Shown piece after piece: positions 45,586-56,371 of a stretch of DNA of 64,000 nt (position 1 is its first letter; each line of letters begins with the position of its first letter). The notes below the pieces were generated by a model. The model worked only from the letters and a program-made list of their open reading frames with translations. It did no database searches and was not told the origin of the DNA. The position numbers and the translations under genes were made by a program. The stretch spans positions 67,518,141-67,582,140 of the forward strand of contig NC_092809.1 in NCBI RefSeq assembly GCF_040954645.1, written 5' to 3'. This stretch comes from Diabrotica undecimpunctata (taxonomy: Eukaryota; Arthropoda; Insecta; Coleoptera; Chrysomelidae).

Positions 45586-48441
45586 CTACAGCTTCTGCCG
45601 CTTCCCGCATTTCGATCGCCATCTTTTTCTATCTCTCCAGGTGTCTTCATCAATGGCTCTATCTCTCATGGTTTCCATAACACCTTGTATCCAAGACTTG
45701 GCTGGTCTTCCTCGTTTCCTTCTATTACTTGGATTGTATTCCATAGCTCTTTTTGGCCATCTGTTGTCGTCCATCCTCTGTACGTGTCCATACCATATTA
45801 ACTGTCTAGTTTCTATTCTTTCAGAAGTTGTATGTACTCTATCTGTTTTTCTTCTAATTTCAGAATTAGGTATACGTTCTACTCTTGATATACGGCAAGC
45901 TCTTCTTAGGTAGTCCATTTCAACCGTGTCAACTTTTTTCTTTCCTTTTACTGTCATTTGCCAACATTCTGCTCCATATGTAAGAATGGGCTCTACAATT
46001 ACTTTGTAGATAGTCATTTTAGTTCTCATAGTAGCTTTGTTGGACCAAAGTATCGAATTCAGAATTTGAACACTCTTCCTGCCTTGTTGCACTCTATAGT
46101 CTATATCTCGTTCCGTTGTTCCTTTACTGCAGATAATACTTCCCAAATATTTGTATTCGTAGCACCTTTTCATTTGTCTAATTTCCAAATCCGGGTCTTC
46201 GTCTTCATTGCCTATTCGCATATATTCTGTTTTAGACATATTCATACTCATCCCCCATTTTTCGTATTCATCTTTGAGCTTTCTAAGCATATAATCTGCA
46301 TCTTCTTCACAGCTTGCAATTAGTACTTGATCATCTGCAAAGAACAGCGTTGTCAGATAATGGTTGTTAAGCTTCAACCCCATTCCCGCACATTTTTGTC
46401 TCCACTGGTGCAGTGCTTCTTGGATATATATTTTGAATAGGGTGGGGGAAAGACAACATCCTTGTCTCAAGCCTTTCGTTACTGTAAATACCCTTGAGAA
46501 AGTATTTCCTGTTTTTACTGTGCTTTGAGGACATTTATAGATGTTCAGTATTGCTTTTAGATATGTTTTACTAAGGTCCGTTTTCGTCAAGACACTAAAT
46601 AAGAGTTTTAAAGGAACTGTATCATAAGCCTTCTCCAGATCTATAAATACCAGATGCGTAGGGAGGTTTCGAGCTGATCGTTTTTCAATTACTTGTTGAA
46701 GGGTAAATGTGTTGTCCACGCACGATCTTCCTGCTCTGAAGCCGCTTTGTTCTTCAATTTCTTTATACTCCTCTTCTATTCTTCTCTTCAATATACGACC
46801 ATATAACCTTCCCAGCGAGCTAGTTACGCTAATGCCTCTATAATTTCCGCATTCTTTTCTGTCTCCCTTTTTATAAATGGGGCTAATGTGGGCCAAATTC
46901 CAATCGTCTGGAATCGTTTGGCCTTCAATTAAGCATTTATTAAAAATATTCACTATGCTTTCCAAAAGAGCATCCGGTCCATGTTTCACCAACTCGATGG
47001 GAATGTCTCCAGGCCCGGGTGCTTTTCCATTTTTTATTTGTTTCAATACTTTTTTCAGTTCTTCTTTGTTTATCTTATGCACCTCTGAGTTTTCTGTCAT
47101 TGAGATATGGTCAGGTCTTTCCATAAATTCGTGCCTACTTTCTGTTAATAGCGTTTCGTAATATTTTTCCCACTTTTTATTTTGAATCAGGTTTATATTT
47201 CCCTCATCTTTTCTTTCTTTTCTAATATTTTTTATGAATTTCCAAGCTTGTGTCACTTTGGTTCCTCCTAAGCATCGATCCATCTCTTCGCATTTCTCTT
47301 CCCACATTTCGTTTTTTCTTTTAGTGACTTCCTTCTTTGCTTCCCTGTTGAGTCTGCTGTAAATTCTGCGGTCTTCTGAGTCTTTCGTGGATAGCCATGT
47401 TTGATAAGCTTTTTTTTTGTCTTTAATTAATTTTCCTACTTCTTCGTTCCACCACTCAGGATTTTTTCTTTTGTCAGCTTCTTCGTACCCCAATGCCTCT
47501 TTGGCCGCCTGATGAATGCAATTTTTTATATCTTGATATTCTTTTTCGGCTGTTTCTCTTCGAGTTAAGTGAGTTAGTTTTGAGGCTAGTCTAAGTTTGT
47601 AGAGGAATTGTACTGATTCTTGTTTGAGGCTATCAATATTATATCTTATCTTTGTGGAAGCTGCTACCTTCTCCTGTTCAATTTTGTTCTTGTTTACTTT
47701 CCTGTAGTGTATGGTTATTTTTGCGACCACCATATAGTGGTCAGATCCGCATTCAGCACCACGATACACCCTTACGTCATTTGTTTGGAGCCTTTTGTTT
47801 TCTGGTTGGATGAGATAGTCGATTATAGATTTTATCTTTTTCTTTGGTTGTTCCCAGGTAAATTTATGTATATCTTTGTGCTGATAAAATCCATTCATTA
47901 TTTTAAGCTGTAATGTTTCACAAAGATCAATGAGTCGCTCTCCGTTGTTGTTTATTTTGTCTTCACCATATCTTCCTACCACATTGTCTTGTAATTTTTT
48001 GCCTACCCGAGCATTGAAATCTCCTAATAGGCATATTTCTTTGGATCGGTTTACATGGGTCAACACGTCAAGCAATTTGTCATAGAATTCATCCTTAACT
48101 TTTGTATCAGAATCGTCACTAGGAGCATATACTCCTATTATAACTATCGTCTCCCCATGTTTCTCAAGATCCATCATAATGATCTGCTCGTCTATCTCTT
48201 CCCAACTCTTGATATTGTTTTTGAGTTTTGTATGCACGGCTATAGACACACCTCTTTTTGCTCTTAATGATTTTTCAACTCCACTGTATAAATGAATATA
48301 GTCGTTCTTGATTTCATTTCCCTTTCCTTTCTTTTTTGTTTCTGTGAGAACGCATATGTCTATTTGTTGTCGTTCTAATTCTTGAAAAACTTCAGTTTCC
48401 TTGGTTCTTAGACCTTGTACATTCCATGTGGCCAATCTCAT
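45586..48441 (-). CDS. Intact LINE endonuclease-reverse transcriptase
   Basis: An uninterrupted 951-codon frame. The APE endonuclease occupies residues 1-245, with N7 (WNVQG), E34 (TETK), D141/N143 (GDFNARVG), D208 (IIDYL) and S233-D234-H235 all present. RT spans about 455-760: GKAPGPGDIP, RGISVTSSLGRLYGRIL, FIDLEKAYDTV (motif A, D601), KGLRQGCCLSP (motif B), FFADDQVLIA (catalytic D703/D704) and YKYLGSII. The C-terminal block (PILTYGAECWQM, MDYLRRACRISRVERIPN, WYGHVQRMDDNRWPKRAM, RRKRGRPAKSW) is typical of RTE-like LINEs. It would nick DNA and copy its own RNA at the nick. No damage is visible, so it could be active. Confidence 0.93.
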   Translation of the reverse strand: MRLATWNVQGLRTKETEVFQELERQQIDICVLTETKKKGKGNEIKNDYIHLYSGVEKSLRAKRGVSIAVHTKLKNNIKSWEEIDEQIIMMDLEKHGETIVIIGVYAPSDDSDTKVKDEFYDKLLDVLTHVNRSKEICLLGDFNARVGKKLQDNVVGRYGEDKINNNGERLIDLCETLQLKIMNGFYQHKDIHKFTWEQPKKKIKSIIDYLIQPENKRLQTNDVRVYRGAECGSDHYMVVAKITIHYRKVNKNKIEQEKVAASTKIRYNIDSLKQESVQFLYKLRLASKLTHLTRRETAEKEYQDIKNCIHQAAKEALGYEEADKRKNPEWWNEEVGKLIKDKKKAYQTWLSTKDSEDRRIYSRLNREAKKEVTKRKNEMWEEKCEEMDRCLGGTKVTQAWKFIKNIRKERKDEGNINLIQNKKWEKYYETLLTESRHEFMERPDHISMTENSEVHKINKEELKKVLKQIKNGKAPGPGDIPIELVKHGPDALLESIVNIFNKCLIEGQTIPDDWNLAHISPIYKKGDRKECGNYRGISVTSSLGRLYGRILKRRIEEEYKEIEEQSGFRAGRSCVDNTFTLQQVIEKRSARNLPTHLVFIDLEKAYDTVPLKLLFSVLTKTDLSKTYLKAILNIYKCPQSTVKTGNTFSRVFTVTKGLRQGCCLSPTLFKIYIQEALHQWRQKCAGMGLKLNNHYLTTLFFADDQVLIASCEEDADYMLRKLKDEYEKWGMSMNMSKTEYMRIGNEDEDPDLEIRQMKRCYEYKYLGSIICSKGTTERDIDYRVQQGRKSVQILNSILWSNKATMRTKMTIYKVIVEPILTYGAECWQMTVKGKKKVDTVEMDYLRRACRISRVERIPNSEIRRKTDRVHTTSERIETRQLIWYGHVQRMDDNRWPKRAMEYNPSNRRKRGRPAKSWIQGVMETMRDRAIDEDTWRDRKRWRSKCGKRQKL

Positions 48442-48680
48442 AGTCCTTTTTCGTAGCAGTCGTCGTCTTTTGTTTCCGTCCTTATTCCGAGGCTCTTGAT
48501 CGAAATTTTTAGCAAATAACTTTTTTCTAGAAGAAGGGGTGCTGGCCCATCGTTCAAACCCCCAGACTTGGAGGACCAGGATTTGTGAAGAATATGTAGT
48601 AGAAGTAAATGTAGTGACCCGTCTGCCCTCGGAAACCTAATAGCCATTCGGGGTCGGAAAAAAAAACGAGAGTTAGCCAA
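48438..48680 (-). CDS. Short upstream ORF overlapping the RT start (possible ORF1)
   Basis: An 80-codon frame whose stop overlaps the start of the main ORF in ATGA (48438-48441), an arrangement suited to termination-reinitiation. The product is basic at the N-terminus with a Leu-rich middle and resembles no known domain. RTE elements often have either no ORF1 or a very small one, so this may be real or just 5' UTR. The exact ATGA overlap is the main argument for function. Confidence 0.4.
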   Translation of the reverse strand: MANSRFFFRPRMAIRFPRADGSLHLLLLHILHKSWSSKSGGLNDGPAPLLLEKSYLLKISIKSLGIRTETKDDDCYEKGL

Positions 48681-48829
48681 GAGAGGCTGATAGGAAAGAT
48701 TAAAGACATTTTACTCAAGACAAGTTGAAACAGAGTAAAATGTGAAGGCCCTTATGATCCGCCAGGTGCGTTTCATAAGCGTATGAGTATTGATACAATT
48801 TGTGTTCCCGCTCACACCTCGGGGTGTTG

Positions 48830-49195
48830 ACTACAGACTGTATGGCTCGTCCAGCATGCCATAGCATGGAGGATAGGGTACACGTCATTTATACAATGTA
48901 GATACCCCAGCTCCATGGCCTGACAAACTATTCCATTCCATATTCCACTATTCCATCCCTTCGTATTTCCCGTCATCTTTACGATGATCTCTCTTACAGT
49001 CACAGGGTTCATACCTATTTCTTTATACATTCTGTTTCTCTCCACTGTACATCTATTACACTCCAGCATTGTGTGAGTTACAATGTCGGAATATTCGCAG
49101 TATAGGCATTTATATGTATCTGTCTTTCTGAACCTATGAAGATATGCCCTAAAACAGACAATCTACCCAGTCCCTTAGGCTCGGGATCAGCATCT
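48830..49195 (-). pseudogene. R1-like LINE C-terminal fragment
   Basis: In shifting minus-strand frames: CFRAYLHRFRKTDTYKCLYC followed by YSDIVTHTMLECNRCTVERN. Together these form the Cys-His finger (CX2C...H...C) that ends R1-type LINE proteins, preceded by the usual GHGxFxxYLxR motif. Then MNPVTVREIIVKMTGNTKGW continues as in that family. It is separate from the RTE-like element at its left. Frameshifts occur near 49150. Confidence 0.65.
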
Positions 49196-50340
49196 TTGTC
49201 CACTGAGCACGATATTCCTTGTTGTTTCACTCTTCTTTCCATCTTTCCATTGATCTTTCCCTTTCTTTTTTTATAGCTGTTGTCAAATGCTTTCTTCTCC
49301 CATAGAGATGTCTCTTTTCTACTGCTAACACATGCAGAGGAACACAACCAGTGATAGTCCACAAGGCCGCCGCAGATACAGTCCTGTAGGCGCATGCTAC
49401 TCGCAACAGACTCGTTCTGTCTACTTTTTCATAAGTTTAATATTAGCTATCAATATCTAAATATAATAAAAAATATTATTAATTATTGTGTGTTTATCCA
49501 ATAATTATTGTGTTCTACATATTTAAAGTGGTAATTTAATTATTCAGTCAGCGTTTTGGATTTTTTGTATTGTGTGTGAAAGACAAGTTACATTTTCCTA
49601 CTATTCTTCATATAGTGTTTACTTTATATGCCATGGGGGGGGGGGGGGTGGGTGGGGAATAGAGCTGTCATTTTTTTTATTTTATAAAGTCTAATTAGCG
49701 ATTAGAGTTTTCCTGTCAAAAAATCATTTGTTTGTGAGTTCATCCTACATAGATTAAATATCGATGTAAATTAGTATCAATTGTAAATTAAAACGTAATT
49801 AAAAAAAAATTAAAATAATAAACATGTTATCTGTAATATAATTTAATATTATTTTTCCAAAATTACTTATAAAATTTCAACATTCCATTTAAAATAAGTA
49901 AGTTTACACGTTTTATTTTAACCAAAACTAATCGTTGATAAAAAAATATTAATTTAGAAGGTAAATCATCTGTTACCTTCCTCTCCAGGGACAATAAAAC
50001 ATTGAAAACTTCTAATGAAATTGTTATGTGAATGATCCTATACAAGTGTAGTATAGTATAGTATATTTTATAGTATAGTATCTGAAACAAATTAAACGTG
50101 AGAAACTTAAAACAAATAAAAAATTTTATATACATTGTACAAGAAAAGTTGCCACTTGTAGAAATTGAAGTAATTATTAAATTGATCTAATACATAATAT
50201 AATTTTTATGTTTAATTCTTAAGTCAATTTGTAAAAACAATATATGCTCAGAAAAAAATATAAATATTAAATTTATCTTTATATGATTATTATAAATATG
50301 TTTTCTTATTTGAAATATGTAATTTAAGTTAGCGCGACTT
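49196..50340. other. Non-coding stretch with short simple repeats
   Basis: 49196-49420 may still be LINE-derived (a Lys-rich frame) but has no diagnostic motif. A G run of about 14 lies at 49635-49648, and a TATAG pentamer repeat at about 50048-50080. Otherwise it is AT-rich and unassigned. Confidence 0.4.
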
Positions 50341-50430
50341 CTTATGACACACGGGACGGGACAGCCGAAATAGCTACGGGACGAAACAGCCGGAAAAGTG
50401 CGGGAAGCGGGACGGGACAAGAGTAGTGTT
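50341..50430. repeat. Degenerate GGGACGGGACAG-type repeat
   Basis: Several imperfect copies of a GGGAC-rich unit (ACGGGACGGGACAGCC, TACGGGACGAAACAGCC, GCGGGACGGGACAAG) make this 90-bp patch much richer in GC than its flanks. Its origin is unknown. Confidence 0.6.
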
Positions 50431-50639
50431 CCGCGTGAAACACTACTTGAGTTTGAGGTCCGGCGTCGATATCGAATAAGCTTAGATGCTTTTTAGTCGA
50501 TCCTGACAAATTGTGAAATTTACGTAGTAATAGCAATCGCAAAATTCTTACACTGCACCATCATACAGTGTTTTAGTGTTAGTTCATTGTGAACCGATAA
50601 CCGATAATAAGATCTGTGCGTACATACTTCTTCTTCTTA

Positions 50640-51236
50640 AAATGCCATACACCAAAGTGCGTAGGCGACTATCTCATTACTAGAATTCTTTTCTTGGCGG
50701 CGTGACACAGCTCGCCTGTATTGTGTATTCCTGTCCATTCTTTAATATTCCTTAACCAGGATAATTGTTTGCGGCCGGCTCCTGTCCTACCTTCGATCTT
50801 CCCTTGTAGGATTAACTGTGGTATTTCATATTTTGCTCCTCTCAATATGTGCCCAAGGTAACCAATCTTGCGTTTTTTAATTAATTCAAAGAGTTCTCTT
50901 TCCACGCCTGCTTTCTTAAGGACTTCATCGTTTCGAACTCTATCCACCCAAGGTATGCACATCATTCTTCTCAATGACCACATTTCAAATGCTTCAAGTT
51001 TGTTGATAAATGTTTTTTTCAAAGTCCACGTTTCCATGCCATAAAGCAAGATGGACCATATGTAGCACTTGACCATTCTGTAGCGTATTTCGAAATTTAG
51101 GTTTTGATTACATAGGATCGGTCTGAATTTCACAAAAGCTTGTCTTGCCATTTGTATTCGGTTTTTATCTCTTGTTGTGGATTCGATTGGTCAATGATTG
51201 TGGTGCCAAGGTATTTAAAAGTTTTCACGCGTTTTA
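50640..51236 (-). pseudogene. RTE-like LINE, 3' half (split by Jockey insertion)
   Basis: The minus strand continues the ORF interrupted at 57414: after the Jockey insertion it reads KRVKTFKYLGTTIIDQSN. A clean 160-codon frame (50669-51151) follows, with YRMVKCYIWSILLYGMETW, FEMWSLRRMMCIPWVDRV, GYLGHILRGAKYEIPQ and AGRKQLSWLRNIKEW. It ends in ATTTTAAGAAGAAGAAG (50630-50646), an (AAG)n tail typical of RTE LINEs. Joined conceptually to 57414-58690 it forms a continuous RT plus C-terminus. Confidence 0.85.
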
Positions 51237-51252
51237 TGCGATCGTCACCTAT
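51237..51252. repeat. Target duplication, left copy
   Basis: TGCGATCGTCACCTAT, repeated exactly at 57398-57413. It marks the left junction of the Jockey insertion into the RTE-like LINE. Confidence 0.95.
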
Positions 51253-51625
51253 CAGTATCAGTAGTTCGGCTCTAGCAGTCGGACGATACGGACGCGAGTC
51301 AGCGAAGTGTGCTTAGGTGGGGACAACTGACCTGTTGTCAACGGGTTGTAGACGGGTTCATCTCAGTGGGTCGACAGGGATGACACTGTAAGGCTTAGTA
51401 TTTAGAATCTAAGTCGGACAGAAACGGCCCCTGCCTCTGAGGTGAGTGAAACGTCAAGAGGATCCCTCCCTGAGAAATCAGGGAGTGAACTTCCGAGAGG
51501 TTGCTGGGACGACACCCAGGAAAACCGTCAGGCAGCGGCTTGGCGGGGAGACAAAAACAGAGTCGTCTGAGTAGTAAACTCCAATTTTTAGTCTTGAACA
51601 TTTATGTTCACTGCCTTACGGCACA

Positions 51626-53678
51626 ATGAGTGATATTCCCCCCCATAAAAGTGATGTCACGCAGGTGACATCACAAGAAAAAGAAGATGGTGACTATCCC
51701 GAGTCACTCACCCCTACGGTTGCTTCAGTAAGCTTTACAACAATTTTACTTCAAAACTAACCCCTGAATCCGAGATTATCGAAGATACCTCCGATGATGA
51801 ATCGTTCATCCCAAACGAAGAAGAAGAATACAGCGAGGTGGAAACAGACGATAGCGTCTCAACAACCATGGACGCCCAGTCGGACGAACCCCTGAACGTC
51901 CAGTCGGACGAACACCTGAACGCCCAGTCGGACGTAACATTAAGCGCCGAAGCCCCGCCCCCACAAGATGAAAACTACATCGAAATGAAAGCCCCCACGG
52001 TGGACATCATCTCCACCGTCTACGATGCCGAGCCGGAGGTAGGCAAAAAGCAGAAAAGGCAAAGGCCGAACACTCTGACGAAGAAGAAGTGTCAAAAAAA
52101 TCTAAAGAGAAGGATGAAAGTGGCCTCTACAAGTCAGTAGATTTACTGACTGAGTAAATCAGGCAGCTCCAAAAAGAGAGCCGCCAAAGAGAAAAACAGG
52201 CAAAAGCCCAAATCCAAGATCTCCTAACTCAGATGACTGAGTTAAGGAAAGAAAATCAGGCTAAAGACGAGGAAATTAAGAAATTGGTCGGCCATATAAT
52301 GGCTCTGACCGAAAGAAATGAAAAAATGATGGAAGCAGAAAAGAAAAAAGACGAAGCAATGTGGGAGACTTATAAACCAAGAGAAACACCACGCAAGATG
52401 GAAAAAGCCACCCCTTCTGCGTCTGGAGGCACAGTAAAGCCGAAAGAACTAAAAACAAAGGAAAAAGAAACAGAGAAAAACGATGCAGGATGGACAAAAG
52501 TCCAAAAAAAAGAAAAAGCAAAAAAAGGCACCGCTACTGAAAAACCAACAAACAGTAGCGAGAAACCAAAAAAATCTTTGAGTGTTGTTGAAAAACAAAC
52601 TCAAAAGATCCAAGAAAGGAACGACGAAGCGCTCACTAAAGCCGCTAAAGATTTGCAAAAAAGAAGTGAGCAAAAAGCCCACAAAAACTTGGAGACTCCA
52701 AAAGAAACCCAAGTAGAAAAAGAAATCGACGAAACCCCTCAAAAACCTGCTGAGGTTAACGTAAGAAAACCAAAACCTCCTGCGATCATCTTAAAGACGG
52801 TCGCAGAACATTAAGCAATCCTGCAAAAAGCGGCAAAAGCAGGTATTATATCAGACAATAAGTTCGCCAGATCTGGTAGAACCATAGTAATAAACACAAA
52901 GTCAAGGGAAGACTACCTAGGAGTAGTCAAAATACTAGAAGAGCACACACCTAAGGTAGAGTATATTGCCTACCCAATAGATAACGAAAAATTAAAGAGG
53001 GTCATACTAAAAGGGCTATCTGCAAATACTAAAACAGATGTAATTCTCAACGAATTAAAAGAAAAAAATGTTGACGTAACAAGAGTCAGCAACATGTACT
53101 CAAAAAAAGAAGGAAAACAGATCTTGCCTTTCTTCCTGATCACCCTCAAAGAGGATGACATACAAAAGATACGTGGAGTCACAAATTTGTGCTTCATGAG
53201 AGTTCGTTTTGAAGATGAATTCAAAACAACAAAGGACACCCTACAGTGTTTTAACTGCCAGGGCTACTACCATAGTTCTAAGGCTTGCCACTGCGTCTCC
53301 AGATGCGTAAAGTGTGGTGGAAACCATCTAAGTAATGAATGTGAAAAGAGCAAGGAAACAGCCCCAAAATGTGCCAACTGTGACCAAGCACACACAGCCA
53401 ACTACAGAGGATGCTCCAAAGCTCCCAAGAAGAAGATCCCTGCCCCCGTAAAACCGGCGAGCAAACCGATCAAACCATCCACAACAACCACGGGCTTCAG
53501 CTACGCTCAAGCTGCCAAAACAACTCCAGAAGAAGCAGCTCCTACCATGCAAGACGCTGCCACACTTATTGCTTCGTTTCATAGGGAGTACAATAAGAAG
53601 ATGATGGAGATGATGTCCATGATGGACCGGGCAACAAAAATGATGACTGCATTCGGAGAAATACACCGACAATGCTAG
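51626..53678 (+). pseudogene. Jockey ORF1 (gag-like), with a frameshift and two stops
   Basis: The probable start at 51626 gives MSDIPPHKSDVTQVTS. An indel near 51740 shifts to the frame that continues from SKLTPESEIIEDTSDDES, and another shift near 52050 leads to SKKSKEKDESGLYKS. Two in-frame TAA stops (52153-52155 and 52812-52814) sit where Gln would fit. The product is a highly charged, coiled-coil-prone N-terminus followed by a PRE-like region (GRTIVINTKSREDYLGVVKI). Three Cys knuckles complete it: CFNCQGYYHSSKAC (His replaced by Ser), CVKCGGNHLSNEC and CANCDQAHTANYRGC. It would bind element RNA and form particles. Confidence 0.85.
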
Positions 53679-56371
53679 CGAACCGTACGGAGGATCTACG
53701 CATAGGGTCCTGGAATTCCGGTGAGATTTTCAAAAAACTCAACCTCTTGGATGAGATGATCAACAGATTAGAGCTCGATATCGTAGCCCTTCAAGAAACC
53801 AAATTAGTGGAAAGGAAGAAAACCAAATTTCCAGGCTACGATATCTACAGAACTGACCATAGAGCGATATCAGGAGGAACAGCCATACTAGTTAAAAAAG
53901 GCATAGAACACGAACACATACCCACACCAGATGGACTGGTGACAATGGAAGCCACGCTAGTCAGATTAAAGGCCAACAACGAAACACTAAAAATAGTGTC
54001 AGCTTATGTCAGACCAAACGATTTGATATTCGATGAAGATTTGAGCCTAATCCTCGATACAGAAGAGCCCACAGTGATTATAGGAGACCTAAATGCGAGA
54101 TCTCCCCTATGGTTCGACAGAGCAACAAACAACAACGGAAGACGACTTTGCGGCCATCTCGAAAACAGACCCAATACATACGTGATCGGACCAACAGGAC
54201 CGACCTGTTTTCACGGACAACTCCCTACACATCTAGACATTGCAATCCTACACAACGTGGGTCAACAATACGAGATACAATCTCTAAACGAAGGCGATTC
54301 GACGCACAATCTAATCGTCCTGACCCTGGGTGCAATAGAATTAAACTATTTGCAGCCCCACCAAAAGAAGATTACAAACTGGTCAAACTTCAGAAGGGTT
54401 TTTAGCGAAAACATCGGTAACATCCCAACAATTAACAACATCACAGAATTAGAAGACAGTGTAGCTAAACTAGAAACAACAATAAACAATGCTATCGATG
54501 CCAGCTCAAAAACCGAAAATACTACCCGACAAAAAGGAAGATTCGGAGATATAAGTCTCGAACTACAAAACCTAATAAAAGAAAAATACAGAAAAAGAAG
54601 AAGAGCCTATCGCACTAGAACTCTAGAAGATAAAAGGATTGCAAATGAGCTAGATAGGGAAGTTAAAAGACAACTACGAGAACATAGAAGCGAAAGCTGG
54701 GACAACTATATCCAAGAATTAGACCCAAACAAATCCGCCTTCTGGAAATTATCGAAAATACTCCGACAGGACAAGAAACCCATACTTCCCTTGCACGGAG
54801 AAAACGGGATTGTTCATACGGAGAGAGACAAAGCTGAAGTCCTAAAGGACGAATTAGAAAGGGCATGCAGAAACAACGAAAATCCCAATGAAGACATAGA
54901 CTTCGAAGAAGAGGTAGAAAGAACAGCTAGAAGACTAAAGAGAAGAAAGGGTAGAATTGGTATAACTCATACATCTCCCGATGAAATTAAAGAGCTGATA
55001 AAATTATCAAATGCCAAAAAAGCCCCAGGACCTGACAACATCACAAACAGGGCACTCAAAAACCTACCCAACAAAGCTATTGTCTACATAACGAACATAG
55101 TAAACAACATGCTCAAATTAAGATACTTTCCAGACAGATGGAAGAAGGCACAAATAATTATGATCAAAAAACCAGGGAAAGATGGCACTTTTCCGCAAAA
55201 TTATAGACCTATCAGCTTATTATCATCAATAAGCAAGATAGCGGAAAGAGTTATATTAAAAAGACTTAATGAAGAATCGGAAGCATTAGGCACCATACCA
55301 GAAGCTCAATTTGGATTCAGAAGCGAACATTCATGCGAACTACAAGTTCTACGTTTCACAGAATTCACAACTAAAGGATACAACGAAAAAATGTACACGG
55401 CAACAGCATTTCTGGACGTCAGTAAAGCATTTGACAGGGTCTGGCATGATGGACTCATTTACAAAATGAACACCATGGGATACAGCGAGGCGATGACATG
55501 CCTCCTTGGATCATACCTAGCCAACAGAAGGTTCAGAGTTCGGACAGGGGCAACCCTGTCCGAGGTCGGGACCCTGGAGGCGGGTGTGCCTTAGGGAGCT
55601 GTTTTGTCGCCTTACTTGTACACCATCTATACGGCCGACACGCCAAAAGAACCAGGATCCCTGTTGAGTCTTTACGCTGACGATACGGCAATAGCTGTTA
55701 GCTGGAGAAATCCAAATCATGCAGCTAATCATCTGCAGAGAGCACTCAACAGATTCGTAAGATGGTGCATCAAATGGAAAATAGCCATAAACCCAGATAA
55801 AACACAGGCTGTAATGTTTAGTCACAGAAAAAGTGTACCGAATCAAGAACTAACAATTGGAAACACCCCAGTACAATGGACAAATGAGGCCAAATACCTA
55901 GGAGTGTTACTTGACAAAAAGCTTACATTTACGCAGCACATAAATCAGCAAACGTATAGAGCCAAAGCGCTGAAAAGTCAGCTCTCATCGCTAATTGGCA
56001 GAAGAAGCAAGTTAAGGTTCAAAACCAAAATCAGGATGGCGAATAGCATTATCCTACCAGTCCTCTCGTATGCCTCCGCTGCGTGGGGACACACCTGTAA
56101 AACTAACAGGAAGAAAATACAAACAGCGCAAAACCAATTAATAAGAGACGCCCTGAATCTGCCAAGATATGTACCTCTGAGAAATTTATACAGAGACTCA
56201 GGACAAACAAGGATCCTACACACAATGGATAAAAAGGCATACGAACTTTTCAATGGACTAAATAACCACCCAAGTAGCATGTTGAGAGAGCTGACAAATT
56301 ACAACGCAAACATCAGGACGGTACACAGAAGACCTAAACAGCAAATAGCCGGATATAGGGTCCCAAACTAA
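53672..56371 (+). pseudogene. Jockey ORF2 (endonuclease-RT) with a single premature stop
   Basis: ATG at 53672 overlaps the ORF1 stop by 7 nt (ATGCTAG). The frame is open for 640 codons, has one TAG at 55592-55594, and is then open to the natural stop at 56371 (899 codons in all). The endonuclease shows SWNSGE, LQETKL, GDLNARSPLWFD, LDIAIL and a weakened SDH region (GDSTHNLI). RT shows NYRPISLLSSISKIAERVI, FLDVSKAFDRVWH, GVP-stop-GAVLSP, SLYADDTAIAV and AKYLGVLLDKKLTFTQH. The stop replaces Gln of the invariant PQG in motif B (CAG to TAG). Without readthrough the catalytic YADD is not made. Confidence 0.92.

Larger units (their letters stand above)
45470..48690 (-). mobile_element. Full-length-looking RTE-like LINE
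   Basis: Contains an intact endonuclease-RT frame and a short upstream frame. Its 5' end lies near 48660-48690, where an A run (T run in sense) precedes the conserved-looking CCGAATGGCTATTAGG region. The 3' UTR is short (about 115 bp) and includes a (TA)n patch at 45560-45573. I could not find a target duplication, so edges are approximate. Confidence 0.75.

Noticed and set aside
47620..47913. Hydrophobic plus-strand frame
   Set aside because: Antisense of the intact LINE endonuclease.
49635..49648. G run as a quadruplex or regulatory element
   Set aside because: A single homopolymer with no further G tracts in register beyond GGG-GGGG; most simply a simple repeat.
52276..52742. Phe/Leu-rich minus frames that look like membrane proteins
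   Set aside because: Shadows of the Lys/Glu-rich Jockey ORF1 on the plus strand.
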